Of a stretch of 64,000 nt of DNA, positions 35,601 through 46,300 are shown one piece after another. This DNA comes from Strigamia acuminata (Eukaryota > Arthropoda > Chilopoda > Geophilomorpha > Linotaeniidae), in assembly GCA_949358305.1 (NCBI GenBank), contig OX442315.1, positions 16,394,427-16,458,426 of the forward strand, written 5' to 3'. The notes under the pieces were generated by a model. That model was not told the DNA's origin. It made no database searches and saw only the letters and a program-made list of their open reading frames with translations. Made by a program: the position numbers and the translations under genes. Numbering within the stretch: the first letter of the stretch is position 1; the number at the start of each line of letters is the position of its first letter.

Positions 35601-36956
35601 ATAAAATCCATCAATTTTCGTTTTCCTATTTTCTTTGCATGTATTGCATATTTCTCAATTTAAAACAAATGAATACGATGCCAAACCACACATATCGTTC
35701 ATGTTATTTTGACCGGTTTTGGTCGTTCTAGGTTAATTCTCTCTTTTCTTATTATTTTTTAAGAAAAATGTCACGTTTGCTGATTTATGATATAAAGCAT
35801 CATAAATCAGCTAAAGTAAAAAATAAACAATATTGTAAACCCATTTGGTTTATTACTACAGCTGTTTTAAACAGCTGTACCATGACCGGTCTGGTCGTTC
35901 TAGTGTTAAATTTTATTTTAATTTTTTTAAATTTTTTTAAATTTTTAAAAAAAAAAATTTAATAAAATTTTCGATTTTTTTTTCGCTCAGCCCATCGACC
36001 GGAGAGTGAGCGGTCAGCAAATTCGCATTCGGAGCAAGAAGATGACAAGAGTGAGAAATCAATCCCCATAGGTAAACCACCCTCTCCTAGGAAGGAAGAT
36101 AACAAAGCCGTTCCCGCTCCACCCCCGAAGGAAAACGCGTGGCAGAGAAAAAACGTTCACGACGGAGAAAAGGAGAACAGATATAGTAACACAGTTCCTC
36201 GAGCCAAACGCAGCAGCAGCATCAGCAGCAATACGAGCAGCGGGGAGATAGACAGCAGTCGAAGACCAGTTCATGAACAGCGACCTCCGAGTGGGCGCCG
36301 AAATGAAGGTAACAATTTAGTCAACACCCCCTTAAACTTATCGATTAATTATTTGATTCATTTGAACTAGATGGGAAACAAAGAGAGGATGAATACAGGA
36401 GAGAGGACAGTGCCACGCAGCGTCGCAACGTGTCGGAAAGAGAACGAGGCAGCGGGAGAGTGGGCAGCGGATCGAATCAAGGACGGGGAAACCACGGAGA
36501 GAAAAATTCTAACCGTCGCGACAGTGCGTCGTCTCACAATAATCGCAGCTCGCATGATCAAGGGGATAAGAAAGTGGCGGAAATGCCCAAATATGAGGAA
36601 TCTAAAGCGCCGGTGAGTATTGGGATGGATTAACTGCTGCGGCGCTTTTATTTAAAGGCGTTAAATTGATTGATTGGTCGAGTTGGGTTAGTTTAGTTTA
36701 GTTTGGTCCGTTTTTTTCCCTTTTTTTGTTGCTTTTCTTACCGCTTTTCTGGTCTTTTTTGCCCTACTGGGAGTTAAAGTGCAGTAAGTAGTTTTTTTTT
36801 TTAGTTAAGTTTTGGTTTTGTTTTTGTTTTTTTTGTTTTTTTTGTTTTTTTTTGGTTGTTTGTTTATTTTTGGTTTTCTTTTAGGTCTATGCTTCAAGCA
36901 ACAAGTTTTCCTTGTTGAATGACGATGGCTTAGATAGAGAAAGTGAATCTGATTGA
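32698..36956 (+). CDS. EIF4B: Eukaryotic translation initiation factor 4B
   Basis: eIF4B stimulates the eIF4A helicase during mRNA recruitment to the 40S subunit. A five-residue exon (32698-32710) is followed after a 555-nt intron by GKKGRKVKGKTIDLHTFLA and NWADEM, matching the eIF4B N-terminus (KKGKTISLTDFLA ... SWADE). An RRM follows at about 33,590-33,890: RNP2-type YTAFVANLSYE, RNP1-type HKGFGYADFED. Next is a long Arg/Asp/Gly/Tyr-rich region (DRGGYRERDRGGFDRD), corresponding to the DRYG region. Then come PKLIIKPR, a Glu/Arg helical stretch (AREREIEARLQQERESKF), and a Ser/Arg-rich tail ending NKFSLLNDDGLDRESESD at 36956. A 752-nt intron (35239-35990) holds a transposon relic. Neighbour eIF4H lacks the N-terminal and C-terminal regions, which rules it out. 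Confidence 0.92.
32871..33000. other. Possible transposon end in eIF4B intron 1
   Basis: Intron 1 (32711-33265) contains gtagcagtggcggcctgatgcctcgtggggcc near 32,895-32,930, quoted here in pieces: CAGTGGCGGCC followed by TGGGGCC. This GC-rich word stands out in an AT-rich intron and resembles termini of non-autonomous DNA elements. No matching opposite end was found, so the call is weak. Confidence 0.25.
35353..35905. mobile_element. piggyBac-like non-autonomous element with nested inverted repeats (eIF4B intron)
   Basis: The outer ends are CACTAGAACG (35353-35362) and its exact inverse CGTTCTAGTG (35896-35905), the latter followed directly by TTAA; the left side is preceded by TGAA, one base off TTAA. 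Inside is a second inverted pair: CTAGAACGGCCAAAACCGGTC at 35381-35401 against GACCGGTTTTGGTCGTTCTAG at 35711-35731 (one mismatch), the right copy followed by GG then TTAA. TTAA targets and CTAGAA-type ends fit the piggyBac superfamily. A 13-bp perfect hairpin lies at 35779-35811. No transposase is encoded. Confidence 0.7.
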
Positions 36957-38270
36957 TCTAGATGGTTCTTAATTTGGTTCTAGGTAAATGTCAGATGAAT
37001 AGAATCTTTTTTTTTTCTTTTTGGTTTTATTTTTTGGTTTTCTTTTCTTTTATGGATTTAAATTTTGTGCGGGGAACTTTTTTTGTGTTTGGGGGAATTT
37101 TATTTTTCAATTTTTTTTTATTTGCACCTGTTGACCAGCACAGGTTTAGGATTTAATGAATTGAATTGATTTAAAAAAAATATATATAAAAAAAATAATA
37201 ATAAAATGATAAAAAAAAAATGATAATAATAATAATAATTAAAAAAATCCACAAAAAAAAAGAAGAAAAATATAAATAAAATATATGAGAATTTTCCTTT
37301 CCTTTTTTCAAAATGGAAGCGACAGCTAATTTTTTTTTCTTTTTTAAATTTATATACTTGCAAAAAAAATTATATATCGCTTAGTTTCATTTAAATTTAA
37401 ATATCTATTCGTTTAAAAAAAAAATTTCGTACCTTTTATATTATTTTTTTTTAAAATAAATAAAATAAAAATAAATAAATACATAAATAATGGAAATATA
37501 TTTTTTATTTTCATCATCTTCAGTTTTGTGTTTTTTTAGTTTAAAAAAGGGCAAAATAAAAAAAAATGTTTCAGTTTGTTGAAATTTAAAAATATTTTGC
37601 TATTTTTTCTTCGGGAACTTGAAAATTTTTTTAATTGTGGGTGTTATTCCAAATCCGCCTAATGAGCTGTCATTTTGTTTTACTTTTGGGGTTTGGTGTT
37701 CATGCTGTATTAAAGCGACAAATTAATTTTGTGCTTTGCGTATTAAAAAATAAAAAAAACAAAAAAAAATATATCTTTTAGAGTGGAATCACGTGATCCA
37801 ATGCAATATTTCAAATGCAGTAAATGTGACCAGTAGTTTAACAAAAGAAAAATTATAATATATTTTGATGGATCATGTGATTTCTAAGTTGCCTAATGTG
37901 CTGGAAAAATAAGGCTAGAATTTTTTATGTCATTTACTTTATATAAAATCTTAATTAGGGTGCACTGTTATAAGACACTTGTTTATCACTTCTGTTATAA
38001 GTATAAAAAAAATGAAAAAAATGAAGGAAACCAAAAAAAAAAAAAAAAAAAAAAACATCTCGATTTGTGAATACATAATGAAAATAATACCAATGTTTTA
38101 TTCTTTGCCAAATCTTTGACTCACATTTAATATGTAATTAAATATACTTGTAATAATAAAACCTCATTGGTACTGAAGATTATTTTTTTTTTTTATTAAT
38201 TTGACTAGCATTTTACGTAATAAACATTTTTCTACCTGATTGACAGTCATATTTTTGCATAAACAACAGA
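36957..38270. other. eIF4B and PPCS convergent 3' regions, low-complexity
   Basis: No coding sequence was found in these 1.3 kb. They are dominated by T-rich then A-rich homopolymer-like tracts (for example an A run at about 38,037-38,055) and several AATAAA words near 37,450-37,480 that could end eIF4B transcripts. An imperfect inverted repeat, GGAATCACGTGATCCA at 37785-37800 versus TGGATCATGTGATTTC at 37869-37884 (14 of 16 pairing), is the only structured element seen. Confidence 0.6.
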
Positions 38271-39579
38271 TTATTGCGAAGAAGTGTGGATAAATTGAGT
38301 GTGATGCTCTATTAAATAATCGACGATTTTCTCCTCGATGTCGTGCGTTGAATCCGGCTCCAGTTCCAGTTTGTCGCATTTTGATTCGGATACCATCCAC
38401 ACGACCATTTTGCGGGTTTCGAGCATATTAGCTATCACCATCTGCGATTAAAAAATTTTTTTTTAAACATTTATTTACAGCATTTTTTGGATTTATTTTT
38501 TTCTACATTGTGTCCGTAATTCCTCAGTGCGTCTCTGGCTTTACTGATGAGAATTTCTGGATCCGTTTCTAGTTTAAACGACGCGATAAACGCTTCTCGG
38601 GCCCATTTTTTCACTAACGGACGCATCATTTTGGGGACCATCTGAAGGTTGAGCTGCAGGGGTGTTTTCGATGCGATTTTGTGTGTGGACTGAAAGAAAT
38701 TAATATTTTTAAGGAAATATATTTTTAGATTTGTTTGTTTTTGTGATTACCATTTCGTTGATTGGGAGATAAAAGTCGGATACAGCTGCGGCTAAATAGA
38801 ACATCGCGTTTCCTCGTACGTTTGTTAATGCTTCAGCTGCGGCTTTCAAATACCATAAATAATCGTTCAGTGTTGTGAATGGGATTGAGAGCATTAAATC
38901 GTGCGATTTGACGTATTGAAATTTCTCTAAAACTGGGAAAATTCGGTCGATGGCTTCGTCCGAAACTATACAATAAAAAAAATTGTTTATTTTTATGGAA
39001 AATTTTATGAAAAATTTAATTTTTTTTTTATTTTTACTTTCGACTGTTCGTTTGCCAGTTTCGTCGACGTTTGTTTTTAAATAGTCTAAGAAATTCCCTA
39101 TTGCGAAATGGCGTTTGAAAGGTTCCAGCGATTTCAAACGGAACAGAAAAATCACCGCGTAACCACGATCCAAAAATATTCTGTGAATTTAAATTATTTT
39201 TATTAATTATGTTTTTAATATTTCAATTTTTATTTCTATTTTTTTATTTTTATTTTTGTACTCGGCTGAAGCGGAGCCGCGGGTTCCTGCGCTGAAATTG
39301 TCGACATATCGCACCGTGTGTTTCTCCAGAGGGACAGTTGTTCCACCCGACTACTGAAAGATAATTTTTGAAAAAAATGATAGCATTTTATCAACAGCAA
39401 ATACAAATAAACTTGATCAAACTCACTGTAACGAGCGCGACTCGTCGGCCATTTTCTGCATGTTTACACACAAATTTCAACATTTGAGTACGATGAATTT
39501 CATACTCGTCTGGTTTTCCACAAATATAAAAATCCTCTTCTGAAAATTCGCCACTGTTTTCAGCATTCGAAGACGACAT
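38271..39579 (-). CDS. PPCS: Phosphopantothenoylcysteine synthetase
   Basis: PPCS joins 4'-phosphopantothenate to cysteine, the second step of coenzyme A synthesis, in the cytosol. Six exons sum to 954 nt (317 residues, close to the human length): complement(38271..38441, 38507..38689, 38751..38965, 39038..39180, 39262..39350, 39427..39579). Visible signatures are [14 protein letters not shown] at the nucleotide-binding loop, [45 protein letters not shown], the [19 protein letters not shown] segment and [18 protein letters not shown]. These match the eukaryotic monofunctional family in order. The TAG just before the SGG exon lies in the acceptor and is spliced off. Head-to-head with the TSP1 gene. 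Confidence 0.95.
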
Positions 39580-40156
39580 TTCTTGGTTTAAAATTCACTA
39601 ATATACTTCCTCTGATAAAAAACACCAGCTGGGGCTAGCAAAAGCTCAAGGACGAGTAGCATTTTCAGTTTTTTGATTGGTTGATTGAAAACCAATGAAA
39701 CTTTCCAACATTTAACCGGCAAATTTGAACCATAATAAAAGTATATATTCATTTGATATTTAAAGAATTGTTTTCTTTTTTTTTTAGTTAGTTACAACGT
39801 CACATATGCTTTTTTTTTTTTTTAAAAAAAAGCTATTTCCCATGACATCAGCCGTACATAGAATTTAGTCGAACGTAAAAACCAACTTCTGATAAGTGAT
39901 AGCGAATTACTTATTGCCTTTTTTTCTTACTAAATAATCGCCAATACCGTTTAAAAATCAAGATTTCTTTTTACTTCTGTTTTTTTTTATTGAAACTTTA
40001 TTTCCTTTGCTGATAACACGATGCAAACAACATTTCTCCACAGGAAATGCACAATACTTTTAATTTCCTGTTCAGCTAAGCTAAAAGTTACCACAGATTC
40101 AAATTACCGTGTGATGCTGAGCCATCAAGTCAAAACTTACGAGCAAAAATAGAAAA
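39580..40156. promoter_or_regulatory. Divergent promoter region PPCS / TSP1 gene
   Basis: There is no coding sequence. At about 39,673-39,702 gattggttgattgaaaaccaatg places two CCAAT boxes in opposite orientation (ATTGG and CCAAT) about 60-120 bp upstream of the PPCS start. NF-Y-type CCAAT boxes are typical of such promoters. Regulation is inferred from motif and position only. Confidence 0.45.
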
Positions 40157-42117
40157 ATGAATCGAAAAATAATTCTACAACTATTGACATTTATTTCATG
40201 TTTATCTCAAGGTAGAATATATCAAACTATACATTATCCTCTTTGGCATTTATTCACATTTTACACTTTTAGGATTATCACTGGTATGTTTCAATGTGTG
40301 GTACCGTTATGGCAAAGGGTGCGAACGTGAACATATCGTATCCCAGTCCATGCGGACGAGCGAAGAGTGCTGTAAACCTGGAGTCGGAGCTGCATATTCT
40401 TCTGGCGGACCTGCGAATTGGCAAACTGGTTTGTTTGACTGTACACCATGTGAGCAAAAACAGGGTAAGTTATAATCTAACTAGTTTATTGCCTCGTATA
40501 ATTTATGTAATTTAATTCACAGTGAACGGTAATTGGGGTGGTTGGAGCGAATGGTCTCCACCGGGTTGCTCAGTTTCGTGCGGTACTGGGACGCAGTTAC
40601 GGAAACGAGAATGCGACAATCCAAAACCTGCTAACGGAGGTCGAGACTGTCCGAATAGCTTAAGTGGACGATTTGGTAGAAAGAATTGTTTTCTTCAGCC
40701 GTGTGAAATTCGTAAGATATTTAATAATTACTCCGTATTATTTTATTAGTCATTGCTCTTGCTCATGTTTGTGCCAAGTTTTCGCACATGGAGGCGCGCC
40801 CCGTCGCAGATTTTGTAACTTGATAGTTAGTTGATGGGGTATGGATAGTAGGGTTGGATTAAGCTTATTTGGGGCCCTAGACAACTTTTTTCCGGACCCC
40901 TGGTAGCATAAATTTAATCATTTTTTCATTTTTTTTGATCAATTTTAAGTTTTCGAACAGTTTTTGACTATTTTGAACGATTTTTTCATCATTTTTTGAC
41001 TATTTTAAACGTTTTTTAATCATTTTTTGACTATTTGGAACGATTTTTAATCATTTTTTGAGTATTTTGAACGTTTTTTAATCATTTTTTGATCAATTTT
41101 TATGATTTTTTATCATTTTTTTGATCAATTTTTATGATTTTTTATCATTTTTTTGACCAATTATTTTATTCATTTTTGACCAATTTTAACAATTTTAATT
41201 CATTTTTTTAAACAATTTTTCCAATTTTAATTCATTTTTTTAAACAATTTTAACAATTTTAATTCATTTTTTTCAAACAATTTTAACTGTTTTTAAGCGT
41301 TTTTTGACCAATTTTACCGTTTTCTTTTCTTTGTATGATTAGCAACAACTTCTACAGAAACTACATCAACCATAACCACCCCCACCACAACACCTTCAAC
41401 TACGAAACTCCTAGTGACAAGACGAATACAAGTACCTGTAGTAGTAAATCACGACTTTCCACCAGTGCCTTTCGTAGAATATTCCGTGGAAACAACTCCA
41501 CCAATTCCTAGAACGTTTCCTACACGACCACCGCCAACATGGGGAAACTGGACCATAACATCCAACTGCAGCGTCGCTTGTGGCAAAGGCGTTCAACGAA
41601 GAGAACGGATTTGCTTCTTCAAAATTCCTCACACGCCAGACGGGGATTGTAAAGGAAATGCATCAGAATTAATCGAATGCACCCGTTTGTGTCCTAACGG
41701 GTTGTCCCAACTGATATCAGGAATCCGACCGTATTCTCCGCCTTCTAATGACTGGATGTTGGCGTACAATGTGTACACCATTATTGTGTGTGTATTTGCT
41801 TTGCTCGTTTTGATCATCATTATTTTAGCTGTGGTTTGCCAAAGGTTAGTTTGCATTTGTTTGAGTAATTTTTTAATTTTTTTGGTGATGTTTGGTGTAT
41901 TTTTAGGCCGTCTAAACCCTGGTTTAGGTCGTTGAAATTGGAAAAGGCGAAACTTTTAAAGGATAATCAGGCTGACGATTTTTCAAATGAACCTCATTAT
42001 GTGTCTTCAGCTGGATTACAACTAAAGCAACCCACTGCTGGGAATACAACTGTGGGGAAAGAACATGATGGTTATGAAATACCACTTCGACCAGCACCAA
42101 CTACGTTTAAAAAATAG
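40157..42117 (+). CDS. Transmembrane protein with properdin-like N-terminus and two thrombospondin type 1 repeats
   Basis: Five exons (40157..40211, 40273..40464, 40523..40711, 41343..41844, 41907..42117) sum to 1149 nt, 382 residues. A signal peptide (MNRKIILQLLTFISCLS) precedes a Cys-rich module (CFNVWYRYGKGCE ... SEECC ... DCTPCEQ) resembling the N-terminal TB-like domain of properdin. TSP1 repeat 1 follows (WGGWSEWSPPGCSVSCGTGTQ, with WxxWxxW and CSVSCG). Then come a Thr/Pro-rich linker, TSP1 repeat 2 (WGNWTITSNCSVACGKG), a membrane span (TIIVCVFALLVLIIIILAVV) and an approximately 75-residue cytoplasmic tail ending in YEIPLRPAP. WxxW mannosylation sites are present. A cell-surface adhesion or recognition role is inferred; no named orthologue was recognised. 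The intron before exon 4 is 631 nt and repeat-filled. Confidence 0.82.
40850..41320. repeat. 31-bp tandem array beside a transposon-like end in a TSP1-gene intron
   Basis: From about 40,955 the intron holds units of about 31 bp (ttttttgactattttgaacg + attttttcatca) that drift into shorter tttttgatcaatttttatga units. Just upstream, 40,853-40,920 reads gggttggattaagc, ggggccctagacaac, ccggacccctgg: GC-rich words unlike the rest of the intron. Similar ggggcccc words occur at 49,195-49,456. This suggests one repeat family inserted in both places. Confidence 0.6.
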
Positions 42118-42174
42118 TTGCATTGTTCAAGTAATGTGATTAGATTCGAAATGGAAACTGATCGTATGAGAAAA

Positions 42175-42352
42175 ACAGTGGCGCCATCTGCAAACACTCA
42201 GATTTATTTTTTATATTTCACGTACTAATTATCGTTATTTATGCGTGATATGAGAAAAAAGTAAATTTTATTCATAATAGAATTTGTTTTCTTTATTTTC
42301 TCTCATATTTTCTCGTTTTTTCCCATCAATATTGGCCAGATGGCGCCACTGT
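42175..42352. promoter_or_regulatory. Inverted pair of 16-bp CTCF-core-like motifs
   Basis: ACAGTGGCGCCATCTG (42175-42190) is repeated exactly in inverse at 42337-42352. Each arm contains AGATGGCGC, matching the AGRKGGCRS core of CTCF sites, with the two motifs in divergent orientation. The arms could instead be terminal inverted repeats of a 178-bp MITE, although I see no target duplication. The pair lies between two convergent genes. Confidence 0.5.
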
Positions 42353-42398
42353 ATTGGTCATGTGACCAGCTGCCATTTTATTTTATCCTTCGTGTGGT

Positions 42399-42713
42399 AT
42401 GTTGGTAATAAGTGGCATAAAAATCAACAATCGCCATATTTTTAAAAACCCTGACGAATGGGATAGAAAAGAAAGGTTATGCACGTTCTCAGTAAACAGT
42501 AAACACAAATTGTTGACTCCAGGGCCAAGTTTTTCTGAGCTAAATCCGCCATTTATCTCGCTGCCACTGCCGGTATGGAAAAGTTGCCATTGCAAAAAAA
42601 AGTATAGTTGCCAAAAGCAAGAAGGTAAGTGCACAACCTTTTGATATTTTATATAAAAACATCTAAGTTTAAGTTGAAATTTTAAACCCATATTTACAGT
42701 TTATACCGAATAG
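42399..42713 (+). CDS. Possible small two-exon protein, unknown
   Basis: Join 42399..42624 and 42700..42713 (240 nt, 79 residues) uses a consensus donor (G|GTAAGT) and a T-rich acceptor (atatttacag). It keeps one frame and is followed by AATAAA at about 42,751. The protein has a Pro-rich centre (TPGPSFSELNPPF) and a Cys/Lys-rich end (SCHCKKKYSCQK). No family was recognised. It may instead be a non-coding transcript or part of the upstream gene's 3' region. Confidence 0.3.
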
Positions 42714-43390
42714 AAATTATATAACTTCTTGAATACAAGTTTTATTGTAATAAATTATAATACAGCAGATGATTATAGAAATTAAGAAATACTCCATATA
42801 TATAAAAATGACGAAACAATTGTAAACAAATATATATATATATATATACCAATTACTGTACAAATATAATTTTTGTGGTATTTTAGCAAGAAATAAACAT
42901 TTCCAAATGTATATTGGAATGGAACGAATTCACAGCATTTATCTGCCTGCGTCAGCTTATGGCTGCTAAAACTGGAACATGAGTTGTAATTTTGGGCTGT
43001 AAAAAACAAATATAAAAATCAACAAAAAGGTCAAATTTAAATTCGTTAAAAAAATATCAGTTTTGATATGGGCTCACATTTGGTACTGCAGTACTGACTT
43101 AGTGCTACTTTGTAATGAATTGAGTGATGTGTCAGGTAGATGGAAAATATTGTCAAAAGCTTAGTTACAATTAGTACAAGGAAATAACTTGACTTGTATG
43201 TAGGAAATTCATGGTCTTTACTCCTGCCTCGCCTCCAAGTTTGTGTGTAATTACGTTTTTAAGTCTTGAGTGTCTGGTTATAAAAAGAAACATTAGATCG
43301 AGTCACAAGTTTGGATAAATTCTGACTTTTGTTGTGTAAACTCATTCGTCCAATCGAGTTTCATGGCACTTGCAGCTGTATAAATGGTTT

Positions 43391-46300
43391 TTAGGCTATT
43401 TTCGTAGTTGAGTCCCAGCCATCTATCTCCGAAAACACCGTACTTGCATCGGATATTCTTTTTGAAGAATCAGTTGCCATCAATTCGACAAAATCTTGAG
43501 GTAACTTTCTCAAAGGCGCTTTCCCCTTCTTTTTGTGCGGCATTGCGAACATCATTTTATCCCAAAACCTTGAATCACTAAGAAACAAATAAGTGTTCAT
43601 GGTAACAAAAGAGCGCAAATCTGAATCCATTTGGTCTTTACTCGGAAGTTTATCAGGAACTACAACAATAATCCTGTTCACTCTGTCTTCCAAAGCTTGT
43701 TGCAAAGCCACTTTAAACTCCATTGTAGCCCATGGACTCTTAAGAAACGCCTCCGACAACACAATAATTGTTCGACGACTAGATTGAACTGAATTCACTA
43801 TCTGTTCCGATATAAACTGGCCTCCGAGCCAATCTCGTTCGTGGACACACACTTTAAAGTCTAATTTCTCCAAACCGGGCAGCAAGTCATTGACAATAAT
43901 ATCAGAATCCTCACTACTATACGACAGAAAAGCATCGTATTCGTACTCCCTATCGTCATCGAAAGACTCTTCCTTCAGTAGGCACAAGCAGATGTCATGT
44001 GTCAACAAATAGACATTGATTGGATGGCGGAATTTGAAGTAGAGAGCCAATAGGACAGCTACAATAGCAGAGACACTTAGCACCAAAATCACACCAATGA
44101 TTAAGCCAAGTCTGGAGTTGGTGCACTGGAGAGACTGGATCAAGAGATGGCTTTCGGTCGTTTTGAAACAAACCGTTTGATTTGCTTTGACGAGAATGGC
44201 TGAAACTCGAACCAATGGCCACTGACTGAAGTTTGGTAACTCGCATTCACATTGTAACGGATTCCCCAAAAGACTAACCTGTAGTTTTACGGTACTGGCT
44301 TTGTTCATAATCTCATCTAACCAACCTGAAGGTACTGTCAACAAGTTGTTATCCAAAGCAACAAATTTGAGTTTAGGGAGTGCAGTTCCATCGGCAATTC
44401 TGTGGATTGAATTGTTTCTTAGGTAAACTTCTACAAGTTGTGGATATTGACTGAGATCGGTAAGAGTTGTAAGAAAATTGAAATCCATGTCCAGGATGTT
44501 TACATCCTGGAGTGTTTGATTAGGGAAATGTTTCATTTGTCTATTGCTGCAATTCATCACCAGGGACAAGGAGCTATCTAAATAGCAATTACACATATCA
44601 CAGTTTTCATATACAGGACAGATGGGGATTTTGGAATATGATGTTGGTGGTGTGTATGATGATGTACACTGAACCTGAGACCAAGTTTTATTGTTTATGG
44701 GATTATGAATGCAGTGAGATGATGGTAGGCTTTCCTCGCAAGACCCAGAATGGTGGTCAAAGGATGTAGTAACATAATTTCTAACTCTACACCAACAATC
44801 TTCATCAATTTCTACTTTTTCGATGTCGTTAATGTTTTTCAACGCTTGAAAATCTGCTGTTGTTGTATCTCTATTTATGAGGTGAAATTCTTTCAAGGTG
44901 TTCCAAGAAGGATCTGAGAGAGATGTTACTGATGATAAGTTTCTTATGTACAGTGAAAGGATTTGCGGTGGAGCTTTGATTGGTAATTGCACAAATCGAG
45001 GGTCATTAGCAGAACAGTCCATTAGAATGTCATTTGAGTGGTTTCTGTAGCACTGGCAACCATCAGGACATGATAATGGTTGAGCGCACAACAAGTCATT
45101 TGAATCTAAATAAGTAATTTTTCTATTTTTCAGAAAAATTGGTCGTTGACATACGGCTTTTTTAACGGTAAGATAAACACCAGAGTTTTGTGAGTTGAGA
45201 GATGTGACGAGGCTTCTAAGGTGACAATCGCATAACAAATCATTTCCTTCCATATACATTTCTAGGATTCCAATGTCTTTTGTTTCATTATTGCTAATAA
45301 TGAACACTTTTTGGATTATGTTGTTTCCAAGGTTAAGTTTTAAATAATTTTCCTTCACATTTTTCGTCGATATAGTCAATTCTTGGATTCTGTTATGGCT
45401 CAAATCCACACTAGTTAAGTTGGATGGAATCTTGTTGTTAAGGAACTCCAATGATGAAATTGTGTTGTTCTTTAAATTAAGTGATAAAAGACCGGCAGGA
45501 AGTTGATAGTTATTCTCAGATATCCTGGTTATTCGATTATTTTCCAGTAGGATGTGTTTGAGTTGAGTTAATCCTGATAAGGAATCCAAAGACGTCAATT
45601 TGTTACCGCTTAAATCAAGCAATTCCAGGTTAAAAATATCCACAAATAATTGAGTTGGCAGATCGGGTATTTGATTTCCACTTAAATTCAGATGTATTAA
45701 ATGCTCGAGTCCTTTAAACACTCCAGATTGGATAGATAGAATGGAATTTTGGGATAAATCCAATTGCTTAGTATTCAACAGATTGCTGAAAGGATTTCCA
45801 TTCAGAACCTTTTCATTCTCCGCAAGAGAATTCCCCATATAAACATAAACAACAGATGTCCACGACAAATGGTTAAAACCGAGCGAGCGATAATCAATCT
45901 GATTATTTTCGAGATAAACCACCCAAGTATTGCTCGGTAAAATCACAGGAACCGAAGACATATTGGCGCCACTACAATCCACAAAAGTTGCATTGTTGAC
46001 TTTGCCACACAAGCACTCTTGGGGACAATCGGGTGACTCGCACGTGACGTTATCAGAGCACGCGCCATCTGTTAGGAAACGTTGGATTTTTTGACACTTG
46101 CAATTGTCGGGTCGTTGACACGTCACATTTGTAGCAGACACTTGCAATAATGGTATTAACTCCACTTTGTCGGGACAGAAATTGTTTTCTGAGTAAACTG
46201 TAGCGATAGTTCGTGTCAGTTTGTTGTGCGCCAAATTGAATTGTTTGAGATTGTAGAAAAGAAAGAGCTGTTTGGGCGACAGTTGTTCTATTTGGTTGTA

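Larger units (their letters stand above)
42118..43390. other. Convergent 3' region of the TSP1 gene and Toll receptor gene
   Basis: This contains the TSP1-gene 3' untranslated region, an inverted pair of GGCGCC motifs (separate entry), one possible small two-exon gene (separate entry) and the long 3' region of the Toll receptor on the other strand. Words AATAAA and TTTATT around 42,749-42,756 could supply poly(A) signals for both strands. The stretch 42,780-43,390 shows no feature apart from a TA microsatellite at about 42,828-42,848. Confidence 0.5.

Noticed and set aside
42782-43009. 75-codon minus-strand frame
   Set aside because: It lies in the Toll 3' region with a TA microsatellite; no conserved sequence.
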